DNA from: Nitrososphaerota archaeon
GTDB lineage: Archaea; Thermoproteota; Nitrososphaeria; Nitrososphaerales; UBA183
Assembly: GCA_027886925.1 (NCBI GenBank)
Contig: JAPCJN010000054.1
Span: 323 to 13,023, forward strand
Length of the DNA stretch: 12,701 nt
Direction: 5' to 3'
The notes under the pieces are model-generated. The model ran no database searches and was not told where the DNA came from. It saw only the letters and a list, made by a program, of their open reading frames with translations. Within the stretch, counting starts at the first letter, position 1; every line of letters begins with the position of its first letter. This document shows positions 1-6,564 of the stretch, one piece after another. The position numbers and the translations under genes were made by a program.

Positions 1-19
1 TGTCCTTCATCTGCGCGTA

Positions 20-1552
20 TTGTCAATTGAGTCTCCTCACGCCCATACTCTTCCGTTAGAATCTCGCCATTCGTCTTCGAGGCACCTCACAAGGGGATTC
101 GGGCTCGGCCGCGAAGACCTTGGCGCGAAGGACTTCAACAATCCTAGTCTAGAGTGGCGCAGGTTGTTCGGTGAGCTTTTCGGGACGTTCTTCCTGGTCG
201 TTGTAGCTTCGGGGGCGAACGTAGTAAATGCTGTGAGCGTGGGGGGAGTCGGTCGCGTCGCGGCCGTCGTGGCGCCCGGCGTAATGGTGATGGCCATCAT
301 CCTGTTCATGGGTGCCGTGTCCGGGGCTCACCTCAACCCGGCCGTGAGCATCGGCTTCGCGGCGCGGGGGGACTTTCCTTGGAAGCGGGTACCGGGCTAC
401 ATCGCCGCCCAACTGCTCGGCGCGACCGTCGCTTGCACTTTCCTCTGGCTGATGTTTGGCAACGCCGGGATGCTGGGAGCGACAGCGCCGGGACAAGGAA
501 TCTCGGATCCTCAGGCGATGGTGATGGAGCTAGTTTTGACGCTGGGCCTGGTAAGCACCATTCTTGGGACGGCGTCCAAAGCGCAGAACGTAGGATCTTT
601 GGCGGCGCTCGCGGTGGGGGGATACATCGCGCTCGCAGGCCTTTGGGGGAGCCCGATTAGCGGCGCGTCAATGAACCCGGCTCGATCGTTCGGACCAGAC
701 CTCTTGCTCCTGAACTTCACTCATTACTGGGTCTACGTTGTGGGTCCGGTCGCAGGAGCTTTGCTGGCGGTCGGAGCTGCTCATTTGCTTCGAGGTCCTG
801 GAGGGGACGAACCTGCGATTCAGGCGGCGCAGGGAGGCCCCCGGATGCGTTTCGTCTTCAGAAGCACGTGGCCCCGTGCGACACTGCATTTCTTGTTCAA
901 GACAATGGCCTGCAATTCAAACAGACATCTGCAAATTGTGGGAAGGTGTTTGGCGGCCCTCCCACGGCAGCTGGTTCCGGCGTTACTCGTTGTCGATGAA
1001 TTCGGATGGGTTCGGCGGGTCCGGCGGCAGTCCTTTTCGCTTCCTGATTTCGGTCACAAGCCCAAGGAGCATGTTTGTCGGCACCGGCTGCCAGAGCTTA
1101 AAGTGAGTGTTCCATACGGCCTTGCCCGCGGTCGCCCCCCTCATCGTCTCGCTCAGGTCGAACGTCTGCGCGGCGGGGATCTCGCCCTCCACGATCGTGA
1201 GGACCTCTCTCTGCTCGATGTTGATGAGCTTGCCGCGCTTCCCGCTGATGACGCCAGTTATCGCCCCGATGAGGTCGGCGGGGCCCTTGACCTCGATGCC
1301 CAGCACCGGCTCCAAGAGCGTAGGGTTCGCGCTGAGCATCGCTCCCAATATGGCCCTCCTCGTCGCGGGCATGAGCTGCGCGTAAGTGCGGTGCGCCGCA
1401 TCCTCGTGGGGAACGTAGTTGGTAAGCGTGATCTTGATCCCCCTACACAGCTCGTACGCCTGGGGGCCGCTCGTCATCACGTCCTCAAAGCCCGACTTTA
1501 TCGAGTCCATCGATTCCTGCAGGTATTGGACTCCCTTCGTCTCCTCGCATAG
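20..1552 (+). CDS. Aquaporin / MIP-family channel with abnormal C-terminal run-on
   Basis: Predicted membrane channel for water or small neutral solutes. Residues about 49-265 form the MIP fold, with both half-helix signatures: SGAHLNPAVS (Asn about 106) and SGASMNPARSFGP (Asn about 219). The Arg after the second NPA is the selectivity-filter Arg typical of water channels. The position that is His in AqpZ is occupied by a small residue (GLWGSPISG), so the pore may be wider than in AqpZ. The recognisable protein ends near residue 275 (base 845). The frame then continues without a stop to TAG at 1550-1552, and from 983 on it is exactly antisense to EF-2 codons. That part is probably not a real domain: a stop was lost, a base is wrong, or the tail is genuinely read. 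The start is uncertain. TTG at 20 is the first start codon in the window, but the frame is open to the left edge. No clear TATA box is visible. The channel identity is secure; both ends are not. Confidence 0.85.
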   Translation: MSIESPHAHTLPLESRHSSSRHLTRGFGLGREDLGAKDFNNPSLEWRRLFGELFGTFFLVVVASGANVVNAVSVGGVGRVAAVVAPGVMVMAIILFMGAVSGAHLNPAVSIGFAARGDFPWKRVPGYIAAQLLGATVACTFLWLMFGNAGMLGATAPGQGISDPQAMVMELVLTLGLVSTILGTASKAQNVGSLAALAVGGYIALAGLWGSPISGASMNPARSFGPDLLLLNFTHYWVYVVGPVAGALLAVGAAHLLRGPGGDEPAIQAAQGGPRMRFVFRSTWPRATLHFLFKTMACNSNRHLQIVGRCLAALPRQLVPALLVVDEFGWVRRVRRQSFSLPDFGHKPKEHVCRHRLPELKVSVPYGLARGRPPHRLAQVERLRGGDLALHDREDLSLLDVDELAALPADDASYRPDEVGGALDLDAQHRLQERRVRAEHRSQYGPPRRGHELRVSAVRRILVGNVVGKRDLDPPTQLVRLGAARHHVLKARLYRVHRFLQVLDSLRLLA

Positions 1553-3175
1553 GAGGTTGCCCTTGGGGTCCACCGACACCACGGTGCGCGAGGTGTCCGA
1601 GTCCCATCCGTGGTCGCGGAGCATCTTGACGATGGTCTTCTTGTCGGTGTATTCGGTCATCTGGCCCGAGCGGATGAGCTCGACGATGTCGGCGGGAAGC
1701 GGCTCGGCCTTGATGAATATCTTGTTGTGGCGGTTCGGGGAACGGGCCATGATAGGGCCGAAGCCTGCTCTGATGGCCTCCCTGTAGTTGATTATCGGGG
1801 GCGAGGTGATTATCTCGAGGCCCTGCTGCTGCAGCATCGTCGTTGCGATCTCGAGGTGCAGGACGCCCATTCCCGCCATGAGGGTCTCGCCCGACTCCTG
1901 GTTGATGGTGATGATGAGGTTCGGGTCCTCGATGTTCAAGCGGCGCATCGCCTCGACCAGTTTCGGGAGGTCTCGCGGGTGCTTTGCCTCCACCGCCGTC
2001 GTGACCACCGGCTCCGACACGTAGTGGATGCTCTCGAAGGGGACGACGTCCTTTAGGGCTGAGATGGTCTCGCCCGAGCGTATGTCGAGGCCGAGGAGTG
2101 CGGGGATGTTGCCCGCCGGGAGGCTATCCACTATCTCGCGCTGGAAGCCCATGAAGAGCTGTACCGACTGGACCTTCCCCTCGCGCTTCGAGTTGAGTAG
2201 GTAGACGGGGTCGCCGTTCGATATCTGGCCCGAGAAGATGCGGCCCGTGCCCACGAGGCCGGCCGCGGGGTCGACGACGACGTTCGTGACCATCATGACC
2301 ATAGGCCCGTTCTCGTCGCAGGAGAGCAGGGCCTTTCCCACGTCGCTGTCGAGGTTTCCCCCCGACCATATCTTCGGGATGCGGTATGCCTGGGCCACAT
2401 GGGGCGGCGGGTGATGTTTGACGACCATGCCGAGGAGTGCCTCGTGCAGCGGGAGCTTTTCGCCTAGGGTCTTGGGGGTCTCGGTGGTGTAAGCCGCGAT
2501 GATGTCCTTGAAACCCATGTTCGCCGTCTTGAACATGTCGAAGTTGAAGCCCCACTTGTCCTTCGAGGAGCCGAAGGCCACCTGGCCGTTCTGGATTGAG
2601 ACTTTCCATATCTCCTTGTACTGGGGCTCCGCGTAGGTCTCGATCAGGCGGTTAAAGTCGCTCACGATGCCGAAGAGCCACTTTTGCATCGCGTCGGGGC
2701 CGAGGCGGAGTTCCTTGATCAGGCGGTCGATCTTGTTGATGTACAGGACGGGACGGACCCGTTCATCGAGCGCTTGCCTGGTGACTGTATCTGTTTGCGT
2801 CATGATCCCCTCGACTGAGTCTACCACGACGATTGCGCCGTCCACCGCCCTGAGCGAGCGCGTCACCTTTCCGGTGAAGTCGATGTGCCCCGGCGTGTCA
2901 ATCAGGTTGATGACGTAGGGCCTTCCGTCTTTTTCGTAGTAAAGCGTGACATTTGCCGCCTTGATGGTCATCTGGCGCTGCTGCTCGAGCTCCATGTAGT
3001 CGAGCGCGAGGGCCTGGCCTGCCACAGAGGGCGAGAGCATCCCGCAGGCCGCGAGGAGGGAGTCGGAGGTGGTAGTCTTGCCGTGATCTACGTGGGCTAT
3101 GATCCCTAAGTTCCGTATCTGGTCCTTATTGTGGACGAGTTTGAGCGCTTCAGATGTTGACTTGAACTTCGGCAT
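983..3175 (-). CDS. fusA: Archaeal translation elongation factor 2 (EF-2)
   Basis: Cytoplasmic GTPase that drives ribosomal translocation. At 730 aa it has the usual archaeal EF-2 length. G motifs seen: AHVDHGKT (27-34), DTPGH (93-97), NKID (147-150), and the switch I threonine in RQMTIKAA (Thr70). The C-terminal domain IV loop reads HEDAAHRTYAQ; His595 (codon 1391-1393) is the position that becomes diphthamide. The usual loop in the family is HRGPAQ, so Thr-Tyr replaces Gly-Pro here, and switch I has RQM where RGI is common. Both may be lineage traits. The ATG at 3173-3175 is preceded by a TATA-like box at 3211-3222, giving a leader of about 15 nt. The gene stands alone, not in a str-type ribosomal operon. 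Its last 570 bp are overlapped on the other strand by the open frame of the aquaporin gene. The archaeal symbol is fusA (also called aef2). Identity is very secure. Confidence 0.97.
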   Translation of the reverse strand: MPKFKSTSEALKLVHNKDQIRNLGIIAHVDHGKTTTSDSLLAACGMLSPSVAGQALALDYMELEQQRQMTIKAANVTLYYEKDGRPYVINLIDTPGHIDFTGKVTRSLRAVDGAIVVVDSVEGIMTQTDTVTRQALDERVRPVLYINKIDRLIKELRLGPDAMQKWLFGIVSDFNRLIETYAEPQYKEIWKVSIQNGQVAFGSSKDKWGFNFDMFKTANMGFKDIIAAYTTETPKTLGEKLPLHEALLGMVVKHHPPPHVAQAYRIPKIWSGGNLDSDVGKALLSCDENGPMVMMVTNVVVDPAAGLVGTGRIFSGQISNGDPVYLLNSKREGKVQSVQLFMGFQREIVDSLPAGNIPALLGLDIRSGETISALKDVVPFESIHYVSEPVVTTAVEAKHPRDLPKLVEAMRRLNIEDPNLIITINQESGETLMAGMGVLHLEIATTMLQQQGLEIITSPPIINYREAIRAGFGPIMARSPNRHNKIFIKAEPLPADIVELIRSGQMTEYTDKKTIVKMLRDHGWDSDTSRTVVSVDPKGNLLCEETKGVQYLQESMDSIKSGFEDVMTSGPQAYELCRGIKITLTNYVPHEDAAHRTYAQLMPATRRAILGAMLSANPTLLEPVLGIEVKGPADLIGAITGVISGKRGKLINIEQREVLTIVEGEIPAAQTFDLSETMRGATAGKAVWNTHFKLWQPVPTNMLLGLVTEIRKRKGLPPDPPNPSEFIDNE

Positions 3176-3210
3176 GGCCTATTCTGCTTTCAAAAAGCTC
3201 CCTCCGCCGT

Positions 3211-3228
3211 ATAGTTATAACGTTTTAC
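3211..3228 (-). promoter_or_regulatory. TATA box of EF-2 gene
   Basis: On the minus strand the sequence reads ACGTTATAACTATAC, an AT-rich island in a GC-rich context. Its centre lies about 42 bp upstream of the EF-2 ATG. With the usual archaeal spacing of about 25 bp from TATA to start, transcription would begin near 3190 and leave a leader of about 15 nt. No strong Shine-Dalgarno lies close to the ATG; GGAGGG at about 3201-3206 is too far away if the inferred start is right. Confidence 0.5.
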
Positions 3229-3283
3229 GTGCGTGGAAGGCTTCCTGATTCTCGCTAGCTATGGAATGATGCCCGCTGGCGTT

Positions 3284-3313
3284 GTGCCAAGGGCAGGACT
3301 TTGCCCCGGTAAT
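3284..3313 (+). repeat. 30-nt intergenic repeat, copy 1
   Basis: Identical over 30 nt to 6726-6755: it starts GTGCCAAGGGCAGG and ends TTTGCCCCGGTAAT. It can fold as a hairpin, GGGCA pairing with TGCCC around a six-base loop. Weaker similarity continues past the 3' end (CCAAGGTGGTTGG here, TCAAGGTCGTTTGG in copy 2). Both copies lie in gene-free spacers in the same orientation. No transposase is nearby. It could be a small mobile-element remnant, a structured RNA or a protein-binding site; nothing in the window decides between these. Confidence 0.8.
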
Positions 3314-3400
3314 TCCGTGCCAAGGTGGTTGGCGCTTGAATTCCGAGGCTACACACAAAAGGCGATGACCGCCTTATGGGTGATTGGGAGGGCGAGGCGC

Positions 3401-4144
3401 CTACTTCCACTTGGTGAGTATCTCTTCTCTGCGGAAGGTCGCCCTCGAAACGAAGAAGAGGAGTGCGTCTACCACGACCAAGGCTCCCGCGATTATCACC
3501 AGGTTGGTGGTGTCTCCCAGGTTGATCAAGTTCAGCTCTCCGGCGACGTACACCCCAATGAATGGAACGACTGTCAGCGCCCCGAGTTGTTGTCCAGACC
3601 TGACGTCGGTCACCCTCGAGGAGACGATCACGTTCATTTGTACGCTCATCAACAACGCGAGCGGAAGAAGCAAGAGTACAACGACGGCTGAATTCCAGTC
3701 TGGGAAGTAGTAGTAACCAAGCTTTTCCTTGGTGGTCAGATCCATGAGAAGCATGAAGAGCGCGGACCCTCCCAGCGTGGCGGCCAGCGGCGGAAGGAAG
3801 GCAGCTATGCCCTTTCCAAGTAGAATCTCGCTGTCCGTCGTTGGCGTCGCAAGCAGCGGCTCGAGGCTCTTCTCGACTTTTTCGCCGGCGATGGTGTACG
3901 ACGCTATCGGAGTAGAGAGATATGAGCCCAGGATGACGTAGAAGAAGAGGAACGCAGGTAGCAGGACCATCAGCTCGGCAGGGGAAGTGCGGCTAGTGTT
4001 CTTCTGGCTGGTGTAGCCTATAACTGCGGGGATGAGAATAGCGACGAGAAGCGGAACGACGACCAACGAATAGATGATGTTCTTCTTCTTGCGAAAAGTC
4101 TTGAAGTCCTTCGCCGCTATGATCCAGGACTGGGAGAACCGCAC
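3401..4144 (-). CDS. ABC-2 type exporter permease
   Basis: Integral membrane half of an ABC exporter, 247 aa. About six hydrophobic segments are visible: residues 23-44, 57-78, 112-134, 152-174, 186-206 and 213-233. Between the second and third lies the segment EKVEKSLEPLLATPTTDSE (88-106), the cytoplasmic ABC-2 permease motif (usual form EK.RGTLEPLLATP) that couples to the ATPase. The start is GTG at 4142-4144, five bases after the stop of the ATPase gene. A GGGAAGGGGGAAG purine stretch at the end of the ATPase gene serves as ribosome binding site, so translation is coupled. Substrate is unknown; relatives export ions, drugs or lipids or handle cell-envelope stress. Family certain, cargo not. 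Confidence 0.93.
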   Translation of the reverse strand: MRFSQSWIIAAKDFKTFRKKKNIIYSLVVVPLLVAILIPAVIGYTSQKNTSRTSPAELMVLLPAFLFFYVILGSYLSTPIASYTIAGEKVEKSLEPLLATPTTDSEILLGKGIAAFLPPLAATLGGSALFMLLMDLTTKEKLGYYYFPDWNSAVVVLLLLPLALLMSVQMNVIVSSRVTDVRSGQQLGALTVVPFIGVYVAGELNLINLGDTTNLVIIAGALVVVDALLFFVSRATFRREEILTKWK

Positions 4145-4149
4145 GGTCC

Positions 4150-5091
4150 CTAACTTCCCCCTTCCCTCACCAGCTTCAGGTAGACGTCTTCAAGCGAGGC
4201 GCTGACTATCGCCACGGACTGGATGTGCCCTCCGGCCTTGACGATAGCCTCGATTACAGCGGCGTTCTGCTTGTCAGGGTCGCTCAATGCGACCTCTAGC
4301 TCGTTCCCTTCAGCCGTGACGCTTACCACAGCGGGGAGCTTTCTCACTCCCGCCAGAATCGCGTCGGTCGCTTGCTCCTGGAGCAGCACGACTGTCTTTC
4401 TGGTGCCTCCCCCGCTGCTGAGCGCCCTCTCGAGCTCCTGCGGAGTGCCCGTCGCGATGAGCTTGGTGCTCAAGATCCCGATCCTGTCGCATATCCTCTG
4501 GGCTTCATCCAGATTGTGTGTGTTGAGGAAGATGGTCCTCTTCTCTTTCTTCAGCTCAAGGATGAAGTCCCTGACCGTCTTGGCGGACTCCGGGTCCAGG
4601 TTGGCCGTGGGTTCGTCCATGAAGAGGAGCTTTGGCTCGTGTATGAGGGCGCGCGCGATAGCGAGCTTCTGCTTCATCCCCTTTGAGAACGTTCCGGCCA
4701 TGAGGTCCCTCTTCTCCCACAGCCCGAGCATCGTCACGAATCGCTGGATGTTCTCCTTCCTCTGGGCCTCTGTGCAGCCGTACAGCTTGCCGTAAAAGTC
4801 CAGGTTATCATAGGCGCTCAGGTCGTCGTAGAGGCCTACGTTGTCTGGTACGAACCCGATGAGCTTCCTTATCTTTAGGGCGTCCTCGGACCTCCCTATG
4901 TCGTAGTCGCCAATCCTTGCTTCGCCGCTCGTCTTCGAGATAAGACAGCAGAGCATCCTTACGGTCGTCGTCTTCCCCGCCCCGTTGGGCCCGAGGAATC
5001 CGAAGACCTCCCCAGCGTTGACTTTGAGGGTCAGGCTGTCAACGGCTGTGAGGCCACCGAACCTCTTCGTGAGATTCTCAGTTTCAATCAT
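4150..5091 (-). CDS. ABC-2 type exporter ATP-binding protein
   Basis: Cytoplasmic ATPase that powers the adjacent permease, 313 aa. Walker A is GPNGAGKTT (34-42), the ABC signature is FSKGMKQK (135-142, the form usual in DrrA/CcmA-like exporters), Walker B is LLFMDEP (155-161, catalytic Glu160), the D-loop is NLDP (164-167), and the switch His is His192. The Q-loop position reads GFVPDN instead of the expected Q, so Asp83 replaces the usual Gln; this occurs in some ABC-2 exporters but is worth noting. Residues about 225-313 form a C-terminal extension with two beta-alpha units, as in the DUF4162-type tails of this family. The ATG at 5089-5091 has a TATA-like TATTTACC about 37 bp upstream, overlapping the stop of the 92-aa gene, so it may be read both from the operon and from its own promoter. 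Confidence 0.95.
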   Translation of the reverse strand: MIETENLTKRFGGLTAVDSLTLKVNAGEVFGFLGPNGAGKTTTVRMLCCLISKTSGEARIGDYDIGRSEDALKIRKLIGFVPDNVGLYDDLSAYDNLDFYGKLYGCTEAQRKENIQRFVTMLGLWEKRDLMAGTFSKGMKQKLAIARALIHEPKLLFMDEPTANLDPESAKTVRDFILELKKEKRTIFLNTHNLDEAQRICDRIGILSTKLIATGTPQELERALSSGGGTRKTVVLLQEQATDAILAGVRKLPAVVSVTAEGNELEVALSDPDKQNAAVIEAIVKAGGHIQSVAIVSASLEDVYLKLVREGGS

Positions 5092-5123
5092 CCGCCGGCG
5101 TCACCGATGACAAGTGCCCTGCT

Positions 5124-5402
5124 CTATTTACCCGCGACAGAGGTCTGTGCAGGCCTGCCATCCACGAGCACGCTGACCTTTCTCCCAAAGGCCCAGCGCG
5201 TCATCCCGAGGTTGACTTCGACTTTGTGGACCTCTGAACTCCCGACATCGAACGCGAACTTCTTCGCGCTAGGCGAGAAGAGGGATTCGTCGACGATCTT
5301 CTGGTCATCCACTCCGATGGAGATTCTCTTCATGAGCGTGTCGCAATCGATTGTGAGCGAGTGCTTCTCCCGCTCTCCCACCTCGAACCTAAACTTTCCC
5401 AC
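5124..5402 (-). CDS. Small two-fold repeated beta-strand protein leading the ABC operon
   Basis: 92 aa, no family recognised with certainty. It consists of two similar halves: KFRFEVGEREKHSLTI...RISIGVDDQKI (residues 3-36) and KFAFDVGSSEVHKVEV...KVSVLVDGRPA (48-85). The shared pattern is Phe-x-Phe-x-Val-Gly, x-x-His-x-hydrophobic, then a strand ending in Val-Asp-(Asp/Gly). This suggests a beta-sandwich made by internal duplication, loosely like the FAIM fold (inference). No signal peptide or membrane segment is present, so it is probably cytoplasmic. I chose GTG at 5400-5402 because it lies 26 bp from the centre of the TATA box at 5424-5432, as for a leaderless mRNA; TTG at 5418-5420 would add six residues but sits too close to that box. 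It is first in the operon, 32 bp before the ABC ATPase, so a role with the exporter (sensor or accessory) is likely but unproven. Confidence 0.75.
   Translation of the reverse strand: MGKFRFEVGEREKHSLTIDCDTLMKRISIGVDDQKIVDESLFSPSAKKFAFDVGSSEVHKVEVNLGMTRWAFGRKVSVLVDGRPAQTSVAGK
5125..5132 (-). promoter_or_regulatory. Possible internal TATA box for ABC ATPase gene
   Basis: The minus strand reads GGTAAATA, centred about 37 bp upstream of the ATPase ATG and overlapping the stop codon of the upstream gene. Its spacing would give a leader of about 10 nt. It may equally be coincidental AT-rich sequence inside an operon. Confidence 0.3.
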
Positions 5403-5423
5403 GGGTTTCGAAGTGGCCAAAGC

Positions 5424-5432
5424 GGATATAAG
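5424..5432 (-). promoter_or_regulatory. TATA box of the leftward ABC operon
   Basis: The minus strand reads CTTATATCC. Its centre (5428) is 26 bp from the first base of the GTG start at 5402, the geometry of a leaderless archaeal gene. It is the left partner of the divergent promoter pair and lies 23 bp from the centre of the palindrome at 5442-5460. Confidence 0.65.
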
Positions 5433-5441
5433 AAGTCCGAA

Positions 5442-5460
5442 AGGTACAAATTTTGTACCT
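5442..5460. promoter_or_regulatory. 19-bp perfect palindrome, candidate shared operator
   Basis: AGGTACAAATTTTGTACCT, two perfect 9-bp arms around one base. Its centre (5451) is exactly midway between the centres of the divergent TATA boxes (5428 and 5474), 23 bp from each. A dimeric regulator bound here would touch both promoters alike. The winged-helix protein encoded at 6190-6552 in the rightward operon is the obvious candidate ligand (inference). Confidence 0.75.
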
Positions 5461-5469
5461 ATGGCCGCA

Positions 5470-5478
5470 TTTTATAAT
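5470..5478 (+). promoter_or_regulatory. TATA box of the rightward membrane protein-regulator operon
   Basis: TTTTATAAT, centred at 5474. Transcription expected about 26 bp downstream would start at 5500, which is the A of an ATG. Mirror partner of the box at 5424-5432. Confidence 0.65.
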
Positions 5479-5499
5479 GTGGAAACAGTAAGACAAAGA

Positions 5500-5523
5500 A
5501 TGCAGATGCCAGAGCCGAAATGA
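5500..5523 (+). CDS. Possible leaderless 7-codon upstream ORF
   Basis: ATG at 5500 falls at the predicted transcription start and encodes MQMPEPK, then TGA at 5521-5523. The stop overlaps the ATG of the membrane-protein gene (ATGA, 5520-5523), the classic arrangement for translational coupling. The main gene lacks a clear Shine-Dalgarno, so reinitiation after this short ORF is a reasonable way to translate it. It may also be chance. Confidence 0.35.
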   Translation: MQMPEPK

Positions 5524-6197
5524 TGGATAACCGAGGGGTCGATTTCACTCCCGGTGAAGTGAGGCGCGCCGTCAAGCGAGCCATTCTCCTGAACGAACAC
5601 CTGCTCCGCCGAGCTTGGGGAGTACTGTACCTTACACTCTCACTTTCGATGTTCCTTTCGACCTTTGGAACGCCCATCATTGATTCACTGGGATCAATCG
5701 GAGTCGCAAGCACTCTACCCATTGACGTGACCGCGAGCGGCTCCGGCCTAATTGCCATCCTTTGGGCGTTCAGACGAGTGCGAAACTCCGCTGAGATTAC
5801 TCACCCCGAAGGCGACCGGGCTTGGTCAAGGCTACTTGGATATCGCTTGCTTGTACCTCTGTGGATTGCGGTCGAAGCGGTCGCGATCTTGACGATTGCG
5901 CTTGCAAGCAGCCGCATTTCGCTTGTTCTCTTTTTGATACACCTTGGACTGGCTGTCTACCTGTATTACGCCCTAAGACTCTCTTTTTCAAAGAGGATTC
6001 CCGGGGAGGCTGTTATCGCAATAGCCTCACTCTCGCTGGGGAGCATCGCGTCCATCGCTTTGTTGTCAATCACCACGAGCCCTGGGCCGTACGTGCTCCT
6101 CGCGGGGGGTACGATTCTCGCCTGGGTCTTCTCCGGAATCTACGCGCGTACTAGACCCATCCCAGAATTCGAGGAGGAGCGTACCGGGCTTGAGTGA
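5520..6197 (+). CDS. Six-helix integral membrane protein of unknown function
   Basis: 225 aa, not assigned to a named family. Hydrophobic segments at about 31-50, 63-84, 108-129, 132-152, 163-184 and 189-208 suggest six membrane helices. The N-terminal 30 residues are charged and amphipathic (GEVRRAVKRAILLNEHLLRR), and the C-terminal tail is acidic (EFEEER). No enzyme motif is visible. Start: ATG at 5520, overlapping the stop of the 7-codon upstream ORF; a second ATG follows at 5523. The 3' end overlaps the start of the winged-helix gene by 8 nt, so the two are co-translated. Membrane protein plus winged-helix regulator pairs are common in archaea and often sit next to ABC-2 exporters. A role as signal receptor or partner for the regulator is plausible, but inferred from position only. 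Confidence 0.85.
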   Translation: MMDNRGVDFTPGEVRRAVKRAILLNEHLLRRAWGVLYLTLSLSMFLSTFGTPIIDSLGSIGVASTLPIDVTASGSGLIAILWAFRRVRNSAEITHPEGDRAWSRLLGYRLLVPLWIAVEAVAILTIALASSRISLVLFLIHLGLAVYLYYALRLSFSKRIPGEAVIAIASLSLGSIASIALLSITTSPGPYVLLAGGTILAWVFSGIYARTRPIPEFEEERTGLE

Positions 6198-6552
6198 CGA
6201 CGACGCAGTCAACAAACGAGATTTTGACAAGATCGTCAAGGATGAGACGATCAGATCGCTAAATGAGCAGCTTGGGGATTCGGCCCTCAAATCGTCCACT
6301 CGAATCCTGATACTGGTGTTGCTCGCACAGGCTCGAAGGATGAGCTCAGTAGAACTCAGGACGCTCACAGGACTGGGAAAGGGGAGCTTGGAGAATCATC
6401 TGAATAAACTCGAAGGCTTCGGCTATGTCAGGATAAGCAATGCAAAGTCCCTCGGAGCGAGGGGTTCCCCAAGGCAGATGGTCGAGATTACAGAGAAGGG
6501 GCTTGGTGCTTGTCGCACGCTTGTGAAAAGTATCTCAAGTTTGGCTCTTTGA
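6190..6552 (+). CDS. Winged-helix transcriptional regulator
   Basis: 120 aa DNA-binding protein of the winged-helix DNA-binding (HTH_34 / MarR-ArsR-like) type. Residues about 35-50 form helix 1, 51-80 contain the helix-turn-helix (MSSVELRTLTGLGKGSLENH followed by LNKLEGFGYV), and 81-101 form the wing (RGSPRQMVEITEKG). The charged N-terminal 30 residues may form a dimerisation helix. The start TTG at 6190-6192 is set by a strong ribosome binding site GAGGAGG at 6171-6177 and by the first residues fitting the family; it overlaps the upstream gene by 8 nt. Its position suggests that it controls the divergent promoter region at 5400-5500, possibly through the palindrome at 5442-5460. Effector unknown. 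TGA ends the gene and no clear terminator follows. Confidence 0.9.
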   Translation: MSDDDAVNKRDFDKIVKDETIRSLNEQLGDSALKSSTRILILVLLAQARRMSSVELRTLTGLGKGSLENHLNKLEGFGYVRISNAKSLGARGSPRQMVEITEKGLGACRTLVKSISSLAL

Positions 6553-6564
6553 TAATCGTCATCG

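Larger units (their letters stand above)
3176..3400. other. Intergenic region with repeat copy 1, no gene seen
   Basis: Spacer between the end of the ABC permease gene and the start of EF-2. It holds the EF-2 promoter, the first copy of the 30-nt repeat (3284-3313), a second GTGCCAAGG at 3317-3325 giving a 33-nt direct spacing, and a short hairpin GGCG-ATGAC-CGCC at 3361-3373. Reading frames here are open only by chance and look unlike protein. Confidence 0.5.

Noticed and set aside
1107..3109. Several open frames on the plus strand opposite EF-2
   Set aside because: They are in register with EF-2 codons or show low-complexity, shadow-like composition; EF-2 is strongly supported on the minus strand.
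3284..3313. Resemblance of GTGCCA...CGGTAAT to the conserved 16S rRNA 530-loop region
   Set aside because: Only the ends match; the middle differs and no other rRNA sequence surrounds it.
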